Of a stretch of DNA of 64,000 nucleotides, positions 15,886 to 25,176 are shown one piece after another; position 1 is the first letter of the stretch; each line of letters opens with the position of its first letter. The stretch lies in NCBI RefSeq assembly GCF_900450765.1, contig NZ_UGGU01000003.1:1440854-1504853 (forward strand), read 5' to 3'. The position numbers were made by a program, and so were the translations under genes. Under the pieces are notes generated by a model. It saw only the letters and a list, made by a program, of their open reading frames with translations, searched no databases and was not told the DNA's origin. This DNA is from Fusobacterium necrogenes. Its GTDB lineage: Bacteria > Fusobacteriota > Fusobacteriia > Fusobacteriales > Fusobacteriaceae.

Positions 15886-18800
15886 ATGAAAGAATTTTTT
15901 ATTGGAACAGATGTTGGTTCAACAACAGTTAAAATCGTCTGCTTAGATGAGGAAAAAAATATTGTTTATTCTATCTACCAAAGACATCTATCAAATGTAA
16001 GAGAGACTACAAAATCTATGTTTGATGATTTTTTTAAATTTATGAAAGAAAAATATGGAGAAGATATCAGCTTTAAGATAAATATCACAGGTTCAAGTGG
16101 TATGGGTATTGCAAGTTGGATAGGAATAGAGTTTGTACAAGAGGTAATCGCTTGTATAAAAGCTATTGAGGTAATTATCCCTGAAACAGACGTTGCCATA
16201 GAATTAGGGGGAGAAGATGCTAAAATCACTTTCCTTAAAAATGATATGGATCAAAGAATGAATGGTAGCTGTGCTGGTGGAACTGGAGCTTTTATAGACC
16301 AGATTGCTGCCCTACTTAATACTGATGCTACAGGGTTAAATGAGTTAGCTAAGGAGTATGACACTATCTATCCTATTGCTGCTAGATGTGGAGTATTTGC
16401 CAAAACTGATATACAGCCTCTTGTAAATGAGGGAGTAAAAAAGGGAAATATTGCTGTATCTGTTTTCCAAGCAGTAGTAAATCAAACTATCACTGGACTT
16501 GCTTGTGGTAAAAAGATAACTGGTAAGGTAGCTTTCTTAGGAGGACCTCTTTTCTTTTTAAGTGAGCTTAGAAAAAGATTTATTGAAACTTTAAATCTTG
16601 CACCTGAAGATGTAATCTTCCCTAAAAATTCACAAATTTTTGTAGCTCAGGGAGCTGGTTTTCTTTCAGAGGAAAATAATAATACTTACTCATTAGAGGA
16701 ATTACAAAAAAAATTCTTAAAATTAAATGAAAAAGATACATCTGAAACTTCAAGACTTCAACCATTATTTACAAATGATGAAGAGTTTGAAGAGTTTAAA
16801 TCAAGACATGAAAAAGAAAAAATAGAGAGTAAAGCTATTGAAAATTATTCTGGTAACGCATATCTTGGAATAGATTCTGGTTCTACTACTATAAAGGTGG
16901 TTCTTATCTCTGAAGAGAAAGAGATACTTTACTCATACTATTCTCATAACAAAGGAAACCCTTTAGATAATATAATAGATAATCTAAAGCTTCTTTATTC
17001 TAAATTACATGATAAAATAAAAATAAAAGGTTCTTGTGTAACTGGATATGGAGAAAATCTTATAAAATCTGCTCTAAGAGTAGATAAAGGAGTAGTAGAA
17101 ACTATTGCTCACTATAAGGGGGCTAAATTTTTCCAACCTCAAGTAGATTTTATCTTAGATATCGGTGGACAAGATATGAAGTGTTTAAAAATACAAGATG
17201 GAGTAATTACATCTATACTTTTAAACGAGGCTTGCTCTTCTGGTTGTGGTTCATTCTTAGAAACTTTTGCCAACTCTCTTGGTATGGATATAAAAGAGTT
17301 TGCAAAACTTGGACTTACTTCTAAGTCTCCAGCAGATCTTGGAACTAGATGTACAGTATTTATGAACTCAAAGGTAAAACAAGCTCAAAAAGATGGAGTA
17401 GAGGTAGCTGATATCTCTGCTGGACTCTCTTACTCAGTTGTAAAAAATACTTTATTCAAAGTTATAAAAATTAAAAATAAAGAGGAACTTGGAAAATATA
17501 TAGTAGTACAAGGTGGAACTTTCTTAAATGATTGTGTTTTAAGAGCCTTTGAAAAGGTATCTGAAAGAGAGGTTATAAGACCTAATATTGCAGGAATTAT
17601 GGGAGCTTTTGGTGCTGCTCTTATTGCTCAAGAGGAAGCTAAAGAATACTCTACTCTTATGACTTTAGAAGAGTTAGAAAATTTCCACTACACAACTAAT
17701 CTTACTCGTTGTGGTATGTGTACTAATAGATGTCTTTTAACTATTCATAAATTTGAAAGTGGAGAGAATTTTATCTCTGGAAATAGATGTGATAATCCTG
17801 TTGCAAAGATGAAAAAAAATCAAGCTCCAAATATGTTTGAATACAAATACAACAGATTATTTAGTTACACTCCATTAGAACTATCTAAGGCTACTAGAGG
17901 AGAAATTGGAATACCTAGAGTTTTAAACTTCTATGACTCTTATCCATTCTGGTTTACTCTTCTTACAGAGCTAGGATTTAGAGTTGTACTTTCTGATGAC
18001 TCATCTAAAAAGCTTTATGAAAGTGGAATAGATACTATTACTTCAGATTCTATCTGTTATCCAGCTAAATTAGTTCATGGGCATATTATGAATTTAATTA
18101 GCAAAGGTGTTAATAGAATATTTTATCCTTGTGTAATTTTTGAAGAGAAAGAGGATAAAAAATCTCAAAATCAATTTAACTGTCCAATTGTTATGTCTTA
18201 TCCAGAAGTTATTAAAAATAATATGGATATTATAAAGGAAAAAAATATTGATATGATGATACCTGTATTCTCTTTTGAAAATAAAGAGGTACTATATAAA
18301 ACAGTTATGGAAGAGTTTGCAAGATTTGGTGTAACTAAACCAGAGGTTAAAATGGCTGTAGATAAAGCTCTTGAAGAAAAGTATAACTTTAGAAAAGATA
18401 TGCAAAATAGAGCCAAAGAGATTATTAGCGAGCTAGAAAGAACTGGAAAAATTGGAGTAGTCCTTTGCGGTAGACCATATCACTGTGACAAAGAGATACA
18501 TCATGGTATTCCAAATATTATCAACTCTTTTGGTATAGCTGTATTAACTGGAGATGCTGTAGCTAGCCTTGGTTCATTAGATGATGAATTAAGAGTTATT
18601 GACCAATGGACTTACCATTCTAGACTTTATAGAGCAGCAACAGTAGTAGGAAAAAATCCTAACCTTGAATTGATTGAATTAAATAGTTTTAGTTGTGGTA
18701 TTGATGCTGTTACTACTGACCAAGTCAATGAAATTTTAAATAACTATGGTAAAGTTCACACTCTATTAAAAATAGATGAGATTAGTAATCTTGGGGCTGT

Positions 18801-20121
18801 CAAAATTAGAATAAGAAGTTTACTTGCAGCTCTTGAATATAAGAAAAACTCTGTAGCAAATGTTATCAAACATAAAATAGAATATAAAAAAGCTGAATTT
18901 ACTAAGGCTATGAAAAAAGAATATACAATACTTGCTCCACAAATGGCTCCTATGCACTTTGATTTAATCAAACATGCTTTTAAAGCTCAAGGATATAATC
19001 TTGTAATCTTACCTGAAACACAAGAAGCACTTGATTGTGGATTAAAATATGTAAATAACGATGCTTGTTATCCATCTATATTAGTAATTGGAGAACTTAT
19101 ATCAGCTCTTCAATCTGGAAAATATGATCTAGATAGAACTGCTGTTATTATATCTCAAACTGGTGGAAGCTGTAGAGCTACTAACTATCTAGGATTTTTA
19201 AAGAAGGCTATAAAAGATGCTGGATTTGAAAAAGTCCCTATACTTTCATTGAATGCTAATGGATTTGAAAAACAAGAGGGATTCTCACTTTCACTACCTC
19301 TTATACACAAAGCTCTAATTGCTGTTTCATATGGAGATTTACTTATGAAACTTCTATATCATACTAGACCTTATGAACTAAATAAGGGAGAAAGTGATGC
19401 TCTATATAAAAAATGGAATCAACAAGTTATTAAAAATATTCATAATGGTAACTTTGGAGAGTTTAAAAGAAACTGTAAACTTATAGTTGATGAGTTTGCT
19501 AAAATAGAAGTAAGTAATGAGAAAAAAATAAAAGTTGGTATTGTAGGAGAGATTTTAGTTAAATTTAGTCCTTTTGCTAACAATGACTTAGCTAATTTTA
19601 TAGAACAAGAAGGAGGAGAGGTTTATACTTCATCTCTTATGAACTTCATAAAATACTGTATCTATAGTGATATCTTCCTAGCTGAAAAATTCAAAGGAAA
19701 GATGGCTGGATTAAAACAAAGAGGAGCATTATGGATATTAGATAGATATACTGCTGTACTTAATGATGCTATTTCAACCCACGCTAGATTTATGAGAGAA
19801 ATCTCTATTCAAGAAACAGCTAAGAAAACTTCTGAATTTATTTCAATAGGACATCAATCTGGAGAAGGTTGGTTCTTAATGGGAGAGATGATAGATTTTA
19901 TTGAACACGGAGTACCTAATATAGTTTGTGTTCAACCATTTGGTTGTCTACCTAACCATATTACTGGTAAAGGAATGATTAAAAGACTTAGAGAGGAGTA
20001 TGAAAATGTAAATATTACTCCTATTGACTATGACCCTGCTTATTCAGAGGTAAATCAACTTAATAGAATTAAACTTATGCTATCAGTAGCAAAAAAAAAT
20101 ATGAAGAAAAAAATTTCGTAA
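15886..20121 (+). CDS. Giant acyl-CoA dehydratase activase (HgdC/BcrAD-BadFG family, duplicated, with DUF2229)
   Basis: This 1411-residue protein contains two ASKHA ATPase modules. The first (about 3-270) opens with GTDVGSTTVKIV and has cysteines in NGSCAGGTGAF (C129) and AARCGVFAK (C168). The second (about 325-590) opens with GIDSGSTTIKVV and has cysteines in ACSSGCGSF and GTRCTVF. In HgdC such cysteines hold a [4Fe-4S] cluster between subunits, and ATP hydrolysis drives an electron into 2-hydroxyacyl-CoA dehydratase. The middle part (RCGMCTNRCLL, about 612-622, and DUF2229) and a C-terminal dehydratase-like region with conserved cysteines complete the known large architecture. The target enzyme is unknown; no dehydratase subunits lie nearby. 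Confidence 0.85.
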   Translation: MKEFFIGTDVGSTTVKIVCLDEEKNIVYSIYQRHLSNVRETTKSMFDDFFKFMKEKYGEDISFKINITGSSGMGIASWIGIEFVQEVIACIKAIEVIIPETDVAIELGGEDAKITFLKNDMDQRMNGSCAGGTGAFIDQIAALLNTDATGLNELAKEYDTIYPIAARCGVFAKTDIQPLVNEGVKKGNIAVSVFQAVVNQTITGLACGKKITGKVAFLGGPLFFLSELRKRFIETLNLAPEDVIFPKNSQIFVAQGAGFLSEENNNTYSLEELQKKFLKLNEKDTSETSRLQPLFTNDEEFEEFKSRHEKEKIESKAIENYSGNAYLGIDSGSTTIKVVLISEEKEILYSYYSHNKGNPLDNIIDNLKLLYSKLHDKIKIKGSCVTGYGENLIKSALRVDKGVVETIAHYKGAKFFQPQVDFILDIGGQDMKCLKIQDGVITSILLNEACSSGCGSFLETFANSLGMDIKEFAKLGLTSKSPADLGTRCTVFMNSKVKQAQKDGVEVADISAGLSYSVVKNTLFKVIKIKNKEELGKYIVVQGGTFLNDCVLRAFEKVSEREVIRPNIAGIMGAFGAALIAQEEAKEYSTLMTLEELENFHYTTNLTRCGMCTNRCLLTIHKFESGENFISGNRCDNPVAKMKKNQAPNMFEYKYNRLFSYTPLELSKATRGEIGIPRVLNFYDSYPFWFTLLTELGFRVVLSDDSSKKLYESGIDTITSDSICYPAKLVHGHIMNLISKGVNRIFYPCVIFEEKEDKKSQNQFNCPIVMSYPEVIKNNMDIIKEKNIDMMIPVFSFENKEVLYKTVMEEFARFGVTKPEVKMAVDKALEEKYNFRKDMQNRAKEIISELERTGKIGVVLCGRPYHCDKEIHHGIPNIINSFGIAVLTGDAVASLGSLDDELRVIDQWTYHSRLYRAATVVGKNPNLELIELNSFSCGIDAVTTDQVNEILNNYGKVHTLLKIDEISNLGAVKIRIRSLLAALEYKKNSVANVIKHKIEYKKAEFTKAMKKEYTILAPQMAPMHFDLIKHAFKAQGYNLVILPETQEALDCGLKYVNNDACYPSILVIGELISALQSGKYDLDRTAVIISQTGGSCRATNYLGFLKKAIKDAGFEKVPILSLNANGFEKQEGFSLSLPLIHKALIAVSYGDLLMKLLYHTRPYELNKGESDALYKKWNQQVIKNIHNGNFGEFKRNCKLIVDEFAKIEVSNEKKIKVGIVGEILVKFSPFANNDLANFIEQEGGEVYTSSLMNFIKYCIYSDIFLAEKFKGKMAGLKQRGALWILDRYTAVLNDAISTHARFMREISIQETAKKTSEFISIGHQSGEGWFLMGEMIDFIEHGVPNIVCVQPFGCLPNHITGKGMIKRLREEYENVNITPIDYDPAYSEVNQLNRIKLMLSVAKKNMKKKIS

Positions 20122-20128
20122 TTTTAAT

Positions 20129-20176
20129 AAGGAGTTGTTACATTTATCAAACTATAACAACTCCTTTTGTTTTTAA
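20129..20176 (+). terminator. Terminator of the activase gene
   Basis: A perfect 12-bp stem, AAGGAGTTGTTA/TAACAACTCCTT (20129-20140 and 20155-20166), is followed by TTGTTTTT. Confidence 0.85.
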
Positions 20177-20246
20177 TCCTAGCTTTTTTTGAACTATTAT
20201 GTAATATTTTCATAAAAAATGTTTTAATTCCTTTATAAAATTATAC

Positions 20247-20275
20247 TTGACTTTTTTAATCCAGAGTAATATAAT
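20247..20275 (+). promoter_or_regulatory. Promoter of the acyl-CoA dehydrogenase-FprA operon
   Basis: TTGACT (20247-20252) and TATAAT (20270-20275) have a 17-base spacer, leaving a leader of about 70 bases before the ATG at 20355. No redox-regulator palindrome is obvious. Confidence 0.75.
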
Positions 20276-20354
20276 CATAACGTAAACTCAAGTAATTAGA
20301 TCATAATTAAAATAAATACAATTCAAATATTGTTTAAAAGAGGAGGTTAATGTA

Positions 20355-22274
20355 ATGCTTTTTAAAACAACTGATGTTCATGAGGAGTTACGTAAACAAG
20401 TTAGAGAATTTGCTGAGTCTGAAATTAAACCGATAGCTTTTATGTTAGATCAAAATAGTGAGTTCCCTACTGAAGCTATTAAAAAATTTGGAGAAATGGG
20501 TCTTATGGGTATCCCTTATCCTAAAGAATATGGTGGTGCAGGTATGGATACCCTAAGCTATGCTATAGCTGTAGAGGAGCTATCAAGAGTTGATGGAGGA
20601 ACTGGGGTTATTTTATCTGCTCATGTTTCTCTTGGAACTTATCCAATATATGCCTTCGGTACTGAGGAACAAAAACAAAAATATCTTGTTCCTTTAGCTA
20701 AGGGAGAAAAAATTGGAGCTTTTGGACTTACTGAACCTAATGCTGGTAGTGATGCTGGTGGAACAGAAACAACAGCAGAACTAGTTGGGGATCATTATAT
20801 TCTAAACGGTGGAAAAATATTTATAACTAATGCTGACAAAGCTGATATATATGTAGTTTTCGCTGTTACTACTCCTGATATCGGAACTAGAGGAATAAGT
20901 GCCTTTATAGTCGAAAAAGGTTGGGAAGGATTTACATTTGGAGACCATTATGATAAATTAGGAATACGTTCATCATCAACAGCAGAATTAATATTTAATA
21001 ATGTAAAAGTACCTAAAGAAAATCTTCTTGGAAAAGAAGGTGAAGGGTTTAAAATAGCAATGACTACCCTTGATGGTGGAAGAATAGGAATCGCTTCTCA
21101 AGCTCTTGGAATAGCTCAAGGTGCTTATGAAAATGCTCTTGAATATGCTAAAGAAAGAATACAATTCGGAAAACCAATAGCTCAACAACAAATTATATCT
21201 TTTAAATTAGCTGATATGGCTACAAAATTAAGAGCAGCAAGATTTTTAGTATATAGTGCTGCTGAATTAAAAGAAAATCATGAGCCATATGGAATGGAAT
21301 CGGCTATGGCAAAACAATATGCTTCTGATATCTGCCTTGAAGTTGTAAACGATGCATTACAAATATTTGGTGGTTCTGGATATTTAAAAGGAATGGAAGT
21401 AGAACGTGCTTATAGAGATGCAAAAATTTGTACAATTTATGAAGGAACAAATGAAATTCAAAGAGTTGTTATTGCTTCACATATTATCGGTAGAATGCCT
21501 AAAAGTGAAGGTAAAAAGAAAAAAGACAAAGCAAAAGGTGGAGTAACTGGTCCACGTAAAAATATGATATTTAAAGATGGAAGTCTAGAAGAAAAAGTTA
21601 ATGCATTAGTTGAAAACTTAAAAAATGATGGATATGACTTCACTGTAGGAATTCCTGTTGATACTCCTATCCCATTAGCTGAACGTGTTGTAAGTGCTGG
21701 AAAAGGAATTGGAGCAAAAGAAAATATGAAGCTTATTGAAGATTTAGCATATCAGGTTGGAGCCGCTATTGGTTCATCAAGACCAGTTGCTGAAACTTTA
21801 AGATATATTCCTCTTAATCGTTATGTTGGAATGTCTGGACAAAAATTCAATGGAAATTTATATATAGCTTGTGGAATTTCCGGAGCTGGACAACATTTAA
21901 AAGGAATAAAAGATGCTACTACTATTGTCGCTATCAATAATAATCCTAATGCTCCTATATTTAAAAATGCTGATTATGGAATAGTAGGAGATGTAAAAGA
22001 AATCCTTCCTTTACTTACTCAGGCTTTAGATAATGGAGAAGAGAAAAAACCTGCTCCACCTATGAAAAAAATGAAAAGAGTAGTTCCTAAACCAACTAGA
22101 CCATCATCTTGGAAAATACACGTATGTGGTGGTTGTGGATATGAATATGATCCTGCAATTGGAGATGAAGAAAACGAAATTCCTGAAGGAACATTATTTG
22201 AAAAATTACCAGAAGAATGGATTTGTCCAGATTGTGGAGAAGAAAAAAGTGCTTTTATTGAGATAGAGGATTAA
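20355..22274 (+). CDS. Acyl-CoA dehydrogenase / EtfA C-terminal domain / rubredoxin fusion
   Basis: Three redox domains are joined. Residues 1-380 are an acyl-CoA dehydrogenase (FGLTEPNAGSDAGG; IYEGTNEIQR near the end; ALQIFGGSGYLKGMEVER). Residues 400-560 match the FAD-binding C-terminal domain of electron-transfer flavoprotein alpha (GAAIGSSRPVAE; GISGAGQHLKGI; IVAINNNPNAPIFKNADYGI). Residues 585-639 are rubredoxin, with HVCGGCGYEYDP and WICPDCGEEK binding one iron. A proline/lysine-rich linker separates the last two. It lies 16 bases upstream of a flavodiiron protein, so electrons from acyl-CoA (FAD to FAD to Fe) could pass on to oxygen or NO. The acyl chain specificity is unknown; short-chain is most likely in this organism. 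Confidence 0.92.
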   Translation: MLFKTTDVHEELRKQVREFAESEIKPIAFMLDQNSEFPTEAIKKFGEMGLMGIPYPKEYGGAGMDTLSYAIAVEELSRVDGGTGVILSAHVSLGTYPIYAFGTEEQKQKYLVPLAKGEKIGAFGLTEPNAGSDAGGTETTAELVGDHYILNGGKIFITNADKADIYVVFAVTTPDIGTRGISAFIVEKGWEGFTFGDHYDKLGIRSSSTAELIFNNVKVPKENLLGKEGEGFKIAMTTLDGGRIGIASQALGIAQGAYENALEYAKERIQFGKPIAQQQIISFKLADMATKLRAARFLVYSAAELKENHEPYGMESAMAKQYASDICLEVVNDALQIFGGSGYLKGMEVERAYRDAKICTIYEGTNEIQRVVIASHIIGRMPKSEGKKKKDKAKGGVTGPRKNMIFKDGSLEEKVNALVENLKNDGYDFTVGIPVDTPIPLAERVVSAGKGIGAKENMKLIEDLAYQVGAAIGSSRPVAETLRYIPLNRYVGMSGQKFNGNLYIACGISGAGQHLKGIKDATTIVAINNNPNAPIFKNADYGIVGDVKEILPLLTQALDNGEEKKPAPPMKKMKRVVPKPTRPSSWKIHVCGGCGYEYDPAIGDEENEIPEGTLFEKLPEEWICPDCGEEKSAFIEIED

Positions 22275-22290
22275 TTTAGGAGGAAAATAT

Positions 22291-23499
22291 ATGCATAATG
22301 TTAGAAAAATAACTGATGATTTATATTGGGTAGGAGGAGATGAACATCGTCTACACCTATTTGAAAATGTACATCCAATACCTAGAGGGGTTTCATATAA
22401 CTCATACCTTTTATTAGATAAAAAAACTGTTCTATTTGATACTGTTGATTGGGCAATAGGACGTCAATTTATAGAAAATATTAAATATGTATTAAAAGAT
22501 AGAAATCTTGACTATATGGTAATTAACCATATGGAACCTGACCATGCAGCTATGATTGAAGAAATAATAATGCACTATCCTGATGTTAGAATTATAAGTA
22601 CAGAAAAATCTTTTTACTTCATGAATCAGTTTGGTTTCCATATCGATCCAGAAAAATGTGAAACAGTGGTTGAAGGTGACACAAAATCTTTTGGAAAACA
22701 TAAAATATTATTTGTAGCTGCTCCTATGGTACATTGGCCAGAAGCAATGGTAAGTTTTGATTTAACAAATGGAGTTTTATTTAGCGCTGACGCTTTTGGA
22801 AGTTTTGGTTCATTAGATGGAAAGCTTTTCAATGATGAAGTAAATTTTGATAGAGATTGGATAAATGACGCTAGAAGATATTATACTAACATCGTTGGTA
22901 AATATGGTCCTCATGTACAATCACTACTAAAAAAAGCTAGTGGAATAGATATTAAAATAATTTGTCCTCTTCATGGTCCAGTATGGAGAAATAATTTTGA
23001 ATATCTTTTAGACAAATATAACAGATGGAGTAAATACATTCCAGAAGAAAAAGGAGTTATGATAGTATATGCCTCTATGTATGGAAATACAGAAAATGCT
23101 GCTTCTGTACTTGCTACAAAACTTGTAGAAAAAGGTATGTCTAACGTACATATGTATGATGTATCAAAAGTACATGTGTCTGAGCTTATATCTGAAACTT
23201 TTAGATATAGCCATATAGTACTTGCATCTGTAACATATAATCTTGGAATATACCCTCCTATGCATAATTATTTAATGGATATGAAAGCTTTAAATGTTCA
23301 AAAAAGAACTATTGCTGTAGTAGAAAATGGTTCTTGGGCATGTAAAGTTGGAAGCTTAATGGTGCAAACTCTAGAAGAAATGAAAAATATGAATGTTTTA
23401 AATGAAAAAGTTACTCTTACTTCATCTATGACTGAAGATAATCATCTTGAGATGGATTCACTAGTTGATGCAATCTTAGATTCTATGAAAGATAAATAA
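22291..23499 (+). CDS. fprA: Flavodiiron protein (type A flavoprotein), copy 1
   Basis: Residues 1-250 form the metallo-beta-lactamase-like diiron domain, with ligands in NHMEPDHAAM (H80, E82, D84, H85), MVHWPEAM, SADAFGSFG and CPLHGPVW. Residues 255-400 form a flavodoxin domain starting at VMIVYASMYGNTENA, which binds FMN. Such enzymes reduce oxygen to water or NO to N2O in anaerobes, taking electrons from rubredoxin. The rubredoxin domain encoded just upstream is the obvious donor. GGAGGAAA precedes the ATG. Whether it prefers O2 or NO cannot be read from the sequence. Confidence 0.93.
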   Translation: MHNVRKITDDLYWVGGDEHRLHLFENVHPIPRGVSYNSYLLLDKKTVLFDTVDWAIGRQFIENIKYVLKDRNLDYMVINHMEPDHAAMIEEIIMHYPDVRIISTEKSFYFMNQFGFHIDPEKCETVVEGDTKSFGKHKILFVAAPMVHWPEAMVSFDLTNGVLFSADAFGSFGSLDGKLFNDEVNFDRDWINDARRYYTNIVGKYGPHVQSLLKKASGIDIKIICPLHGPVWRNNFEYLLDKYNRWSKYIPEEKGVMIVYASMYGNTENAASVLATKLVEKGMSNVHMYDVSKVHVSELISETFRYSHIVLASVTYNLGIYPPMHNYLMDMKALNVQKRTIAVVENGSWACKVGSLMVQTLEEMKNMNVLNEKVTLTSSMTEDNHLEMDSLVDAILDSMKDK

Positions 23500-23512
23500 T
23501 CATTACTTAAAT

Positions 23513-23555
23513 GGAAGAGAGATTAATTTCTCTCTTCTATTTTTCTTTTATGTAA
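23513..23555 (+). terminator. Terminator of the fusion-FprA operon
   Basis: GAAGAGAGA (23514-23522) pairs with TCTCTCTTC (23529-23537), followed by TATTTTTCTTTTA. Confidence 0.8.
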
Positions 23556-23626
23556 CTTTTATAAATAAAAAAGAGATATTTTTTATAAAAATACCTCAAT
23601 ATGAAATTAAATTTATTCTAATTATC

Positions 23627-23703
23627 TGGCGCCCCTAGAAAGATTCGAACTCTCGACCCTCTGATCCGAAGTCAGATGCTCTATCCAACTGAGCTATAGG
23701 AGC
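23627..23703 (-). tRNA. tRNA-Arg (anticodon UCG)
   Basis: Read on the minus strand, the 77-base sequence starts GCTCCTATAGCTCAGTTGGA and ends with an encoded CCA. The acceptor stem GCTCCTA/TAGGGGC has one G-U pair. The anticodon stem TCTGA/TCAGA holds the loop CTTCGGA, giving anticodon TCG (reads CGA, arginine). The T loop GTTCGAATC is present. It lies between two convergent flavodiiron genes, 8 bases from the end of the second. Confidence 0.93.
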
Positions 23704-23711
23704 TATTGTTT

Positions 23712-24923
23712 TTAAATTCTATCTGATATTAATTTTGCTGCCATTTCTTCAGCAACTTTTTCTAATCTTGTTATATCTTCTGTTTTAGGAGTTCCTTTTA
23801 CTTCTACTGATTCCCCTACTATTTCTATTCCTTTTAGATTATCTGCAAAAGCTTGAATCCCTCTTACTCCTCCTCCACTCCACATCATACTTCCAAAGAT
23901 ACCTATATATCTATTTTTCAAACCATAATTCTCTAATTTATGCAATAAAGGCTCTATTTTAGGATACACAGAGTTATTATGTGCACAAGATCCTATAAAT
24001 AATCCCTTATATTTCCAAATTTCAGTAATTATAAAACTTAAGTCTGTCTTGGAAGCATCATAAATTTTAATTTCTTTTATTCCACAACAGTTCAATTTTC
24101 TTCCTATTATCTCAGCCATTTTAGCAGTATTTCCATACATACTTCCATATACTATTACTACTCCTTCTATCTCTGGTTCTAATTTTGCCCAAGTTTCATA
24201 TAAGGAAATAACTTTAGATATATCTTTCCTCCACATTAATCCATGAGATGGGCAAATAAATCTTATTTCTAAACCGCTTAATTTTTTTAAAGCATTTAGT
24301 GCTTGTGGTCCGTATTTTCCTACAATATTTGAATAGTATCTTCTCATTTCATTTTGATAAAACTCAAAGTTTACTTGATCATCAAAAATTCCTCCATCTA
24401 ATGTTCCGAAGCTTCCAAAGATATCATTTGAGAAAAGTATCTTATCTGTCAAATCATAAGTTATCATTGATTCTGGCCAATGTACCATAGGAACCATAGC
24501 AAAAGTCAATTTGTGTATTCCTAACTCTAAAATATCTCCCTCTTTAACAGTCACAAAATTTTCAACTGGAAAATCTGGAGAAAAAGCTTGTAACATTCCT
24601 AAAGTTTTTATATTTCCTACAATCTTGATTTCTGGAAATAATCTAATAACTTCTTTTAAACCACTTGAATGATCTGGTTCAACATGATTTACAACTATAT
24701 AATCTAATTTCCTCCCAGCTAAGCATTCTACCACTTTATCTAAAAATGTAGAAGTACTTCCCATTTCTACGGCATCTATTACACAAGTTTTCTCATCACT
24801 AATGAAATACGAATTATAAGTCACCCCATTAGGTAATGGTAGATAATTTTCAAATCTTTCTGTCTTTCTATCATTAACACCAATCCAAGTTATAGTATTT
24901 GTAATCTCTGTACAAAAATACAT
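23712..24923 (-). CDS. Flavodiiron protein (type A flavoprotein), copy 2
   Basis: Like copy 1 it has a diiron domain, with NHVEPDHSSG, MVHWPESM, SNDIFGSFG and CPSHGLMW supplying the ligands, and a flavodoxin domain starting at VVIVYGSMYGNTAKM. All expected ligands are present, so it should be active. It differs clearly from copy 1 along its length and has its own promoter region, so it is a diverged paralog and not a recent duplication. It has no rubredoxin fused or adjacent. The start codon follows TAGGAGGAAAAA. Confidence 0.92.
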   Translation of the reverse strand: MYFCTEITNTITWIGVNDRKTERFENYLPLPNGVTYNSYFISDEKTCVIDAVEMGSTSTFLDKVVECLAGRKLDYIVVNHVEPDHSSGLKEVIRLFPEIKIVGNIKTLGMLQAFSPDFPVENFVTVKEGDILELGIHKLTFAMVPMVHWPESMITYDLTDKILFSNDIFGSFGTLDGGIFDDQVNFEFYQNEMRRYYSNIVGKYGPQALNALKKLSGLEIRFICPSHGLMWRKDISKVISLYETWAKLEPEIEGVVIVYGSMYGNTAKMAEIIGRKLNCCGIKEIKIYDASKTDLSFIITEIWKYKGLFIGSCAHNNSVYPKIEPLLHKLENYGLKNRYIGIFGSMMWSGGGVRGIQAFADNLKGIEIVGESVEVKGTPKTEDITRLEKVAEEMAAKLISDRI

Positions 24924-25176
24924 TTTTTCCTCCTAGTAATAATTTATTTTTATTCCATAATTATACATTTTCCCAATACTTTTTAAGCAAAATTTTCAAA
25001 AATTAACTTTAATTTAACACTTCATTATATATTATAATAGAATTATCAAATTTTTTCAAATCTTTTTATTATTTTTTTTATTTTAAAATTCTTTTTTTTA
25101 ATTCTGTTTGATTTATGTTATAATTATATATATTGCTTTATAGTGATACATTTTTAAATTTTCGGAGGTATATATT

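Noticed and set aside
15490-15886. Frameshifted fragment of the activase or of the HAD protein
   Set aside because: The 112-residue frame has its own signal segment and ribosome-binding site and resembles neither neighbour.
23627-23703. tRNA as an attachment site for a mobile element
   Set aside because: No partial tRNA repeat or integrase was found nearby; both flanks are ordinary genes.
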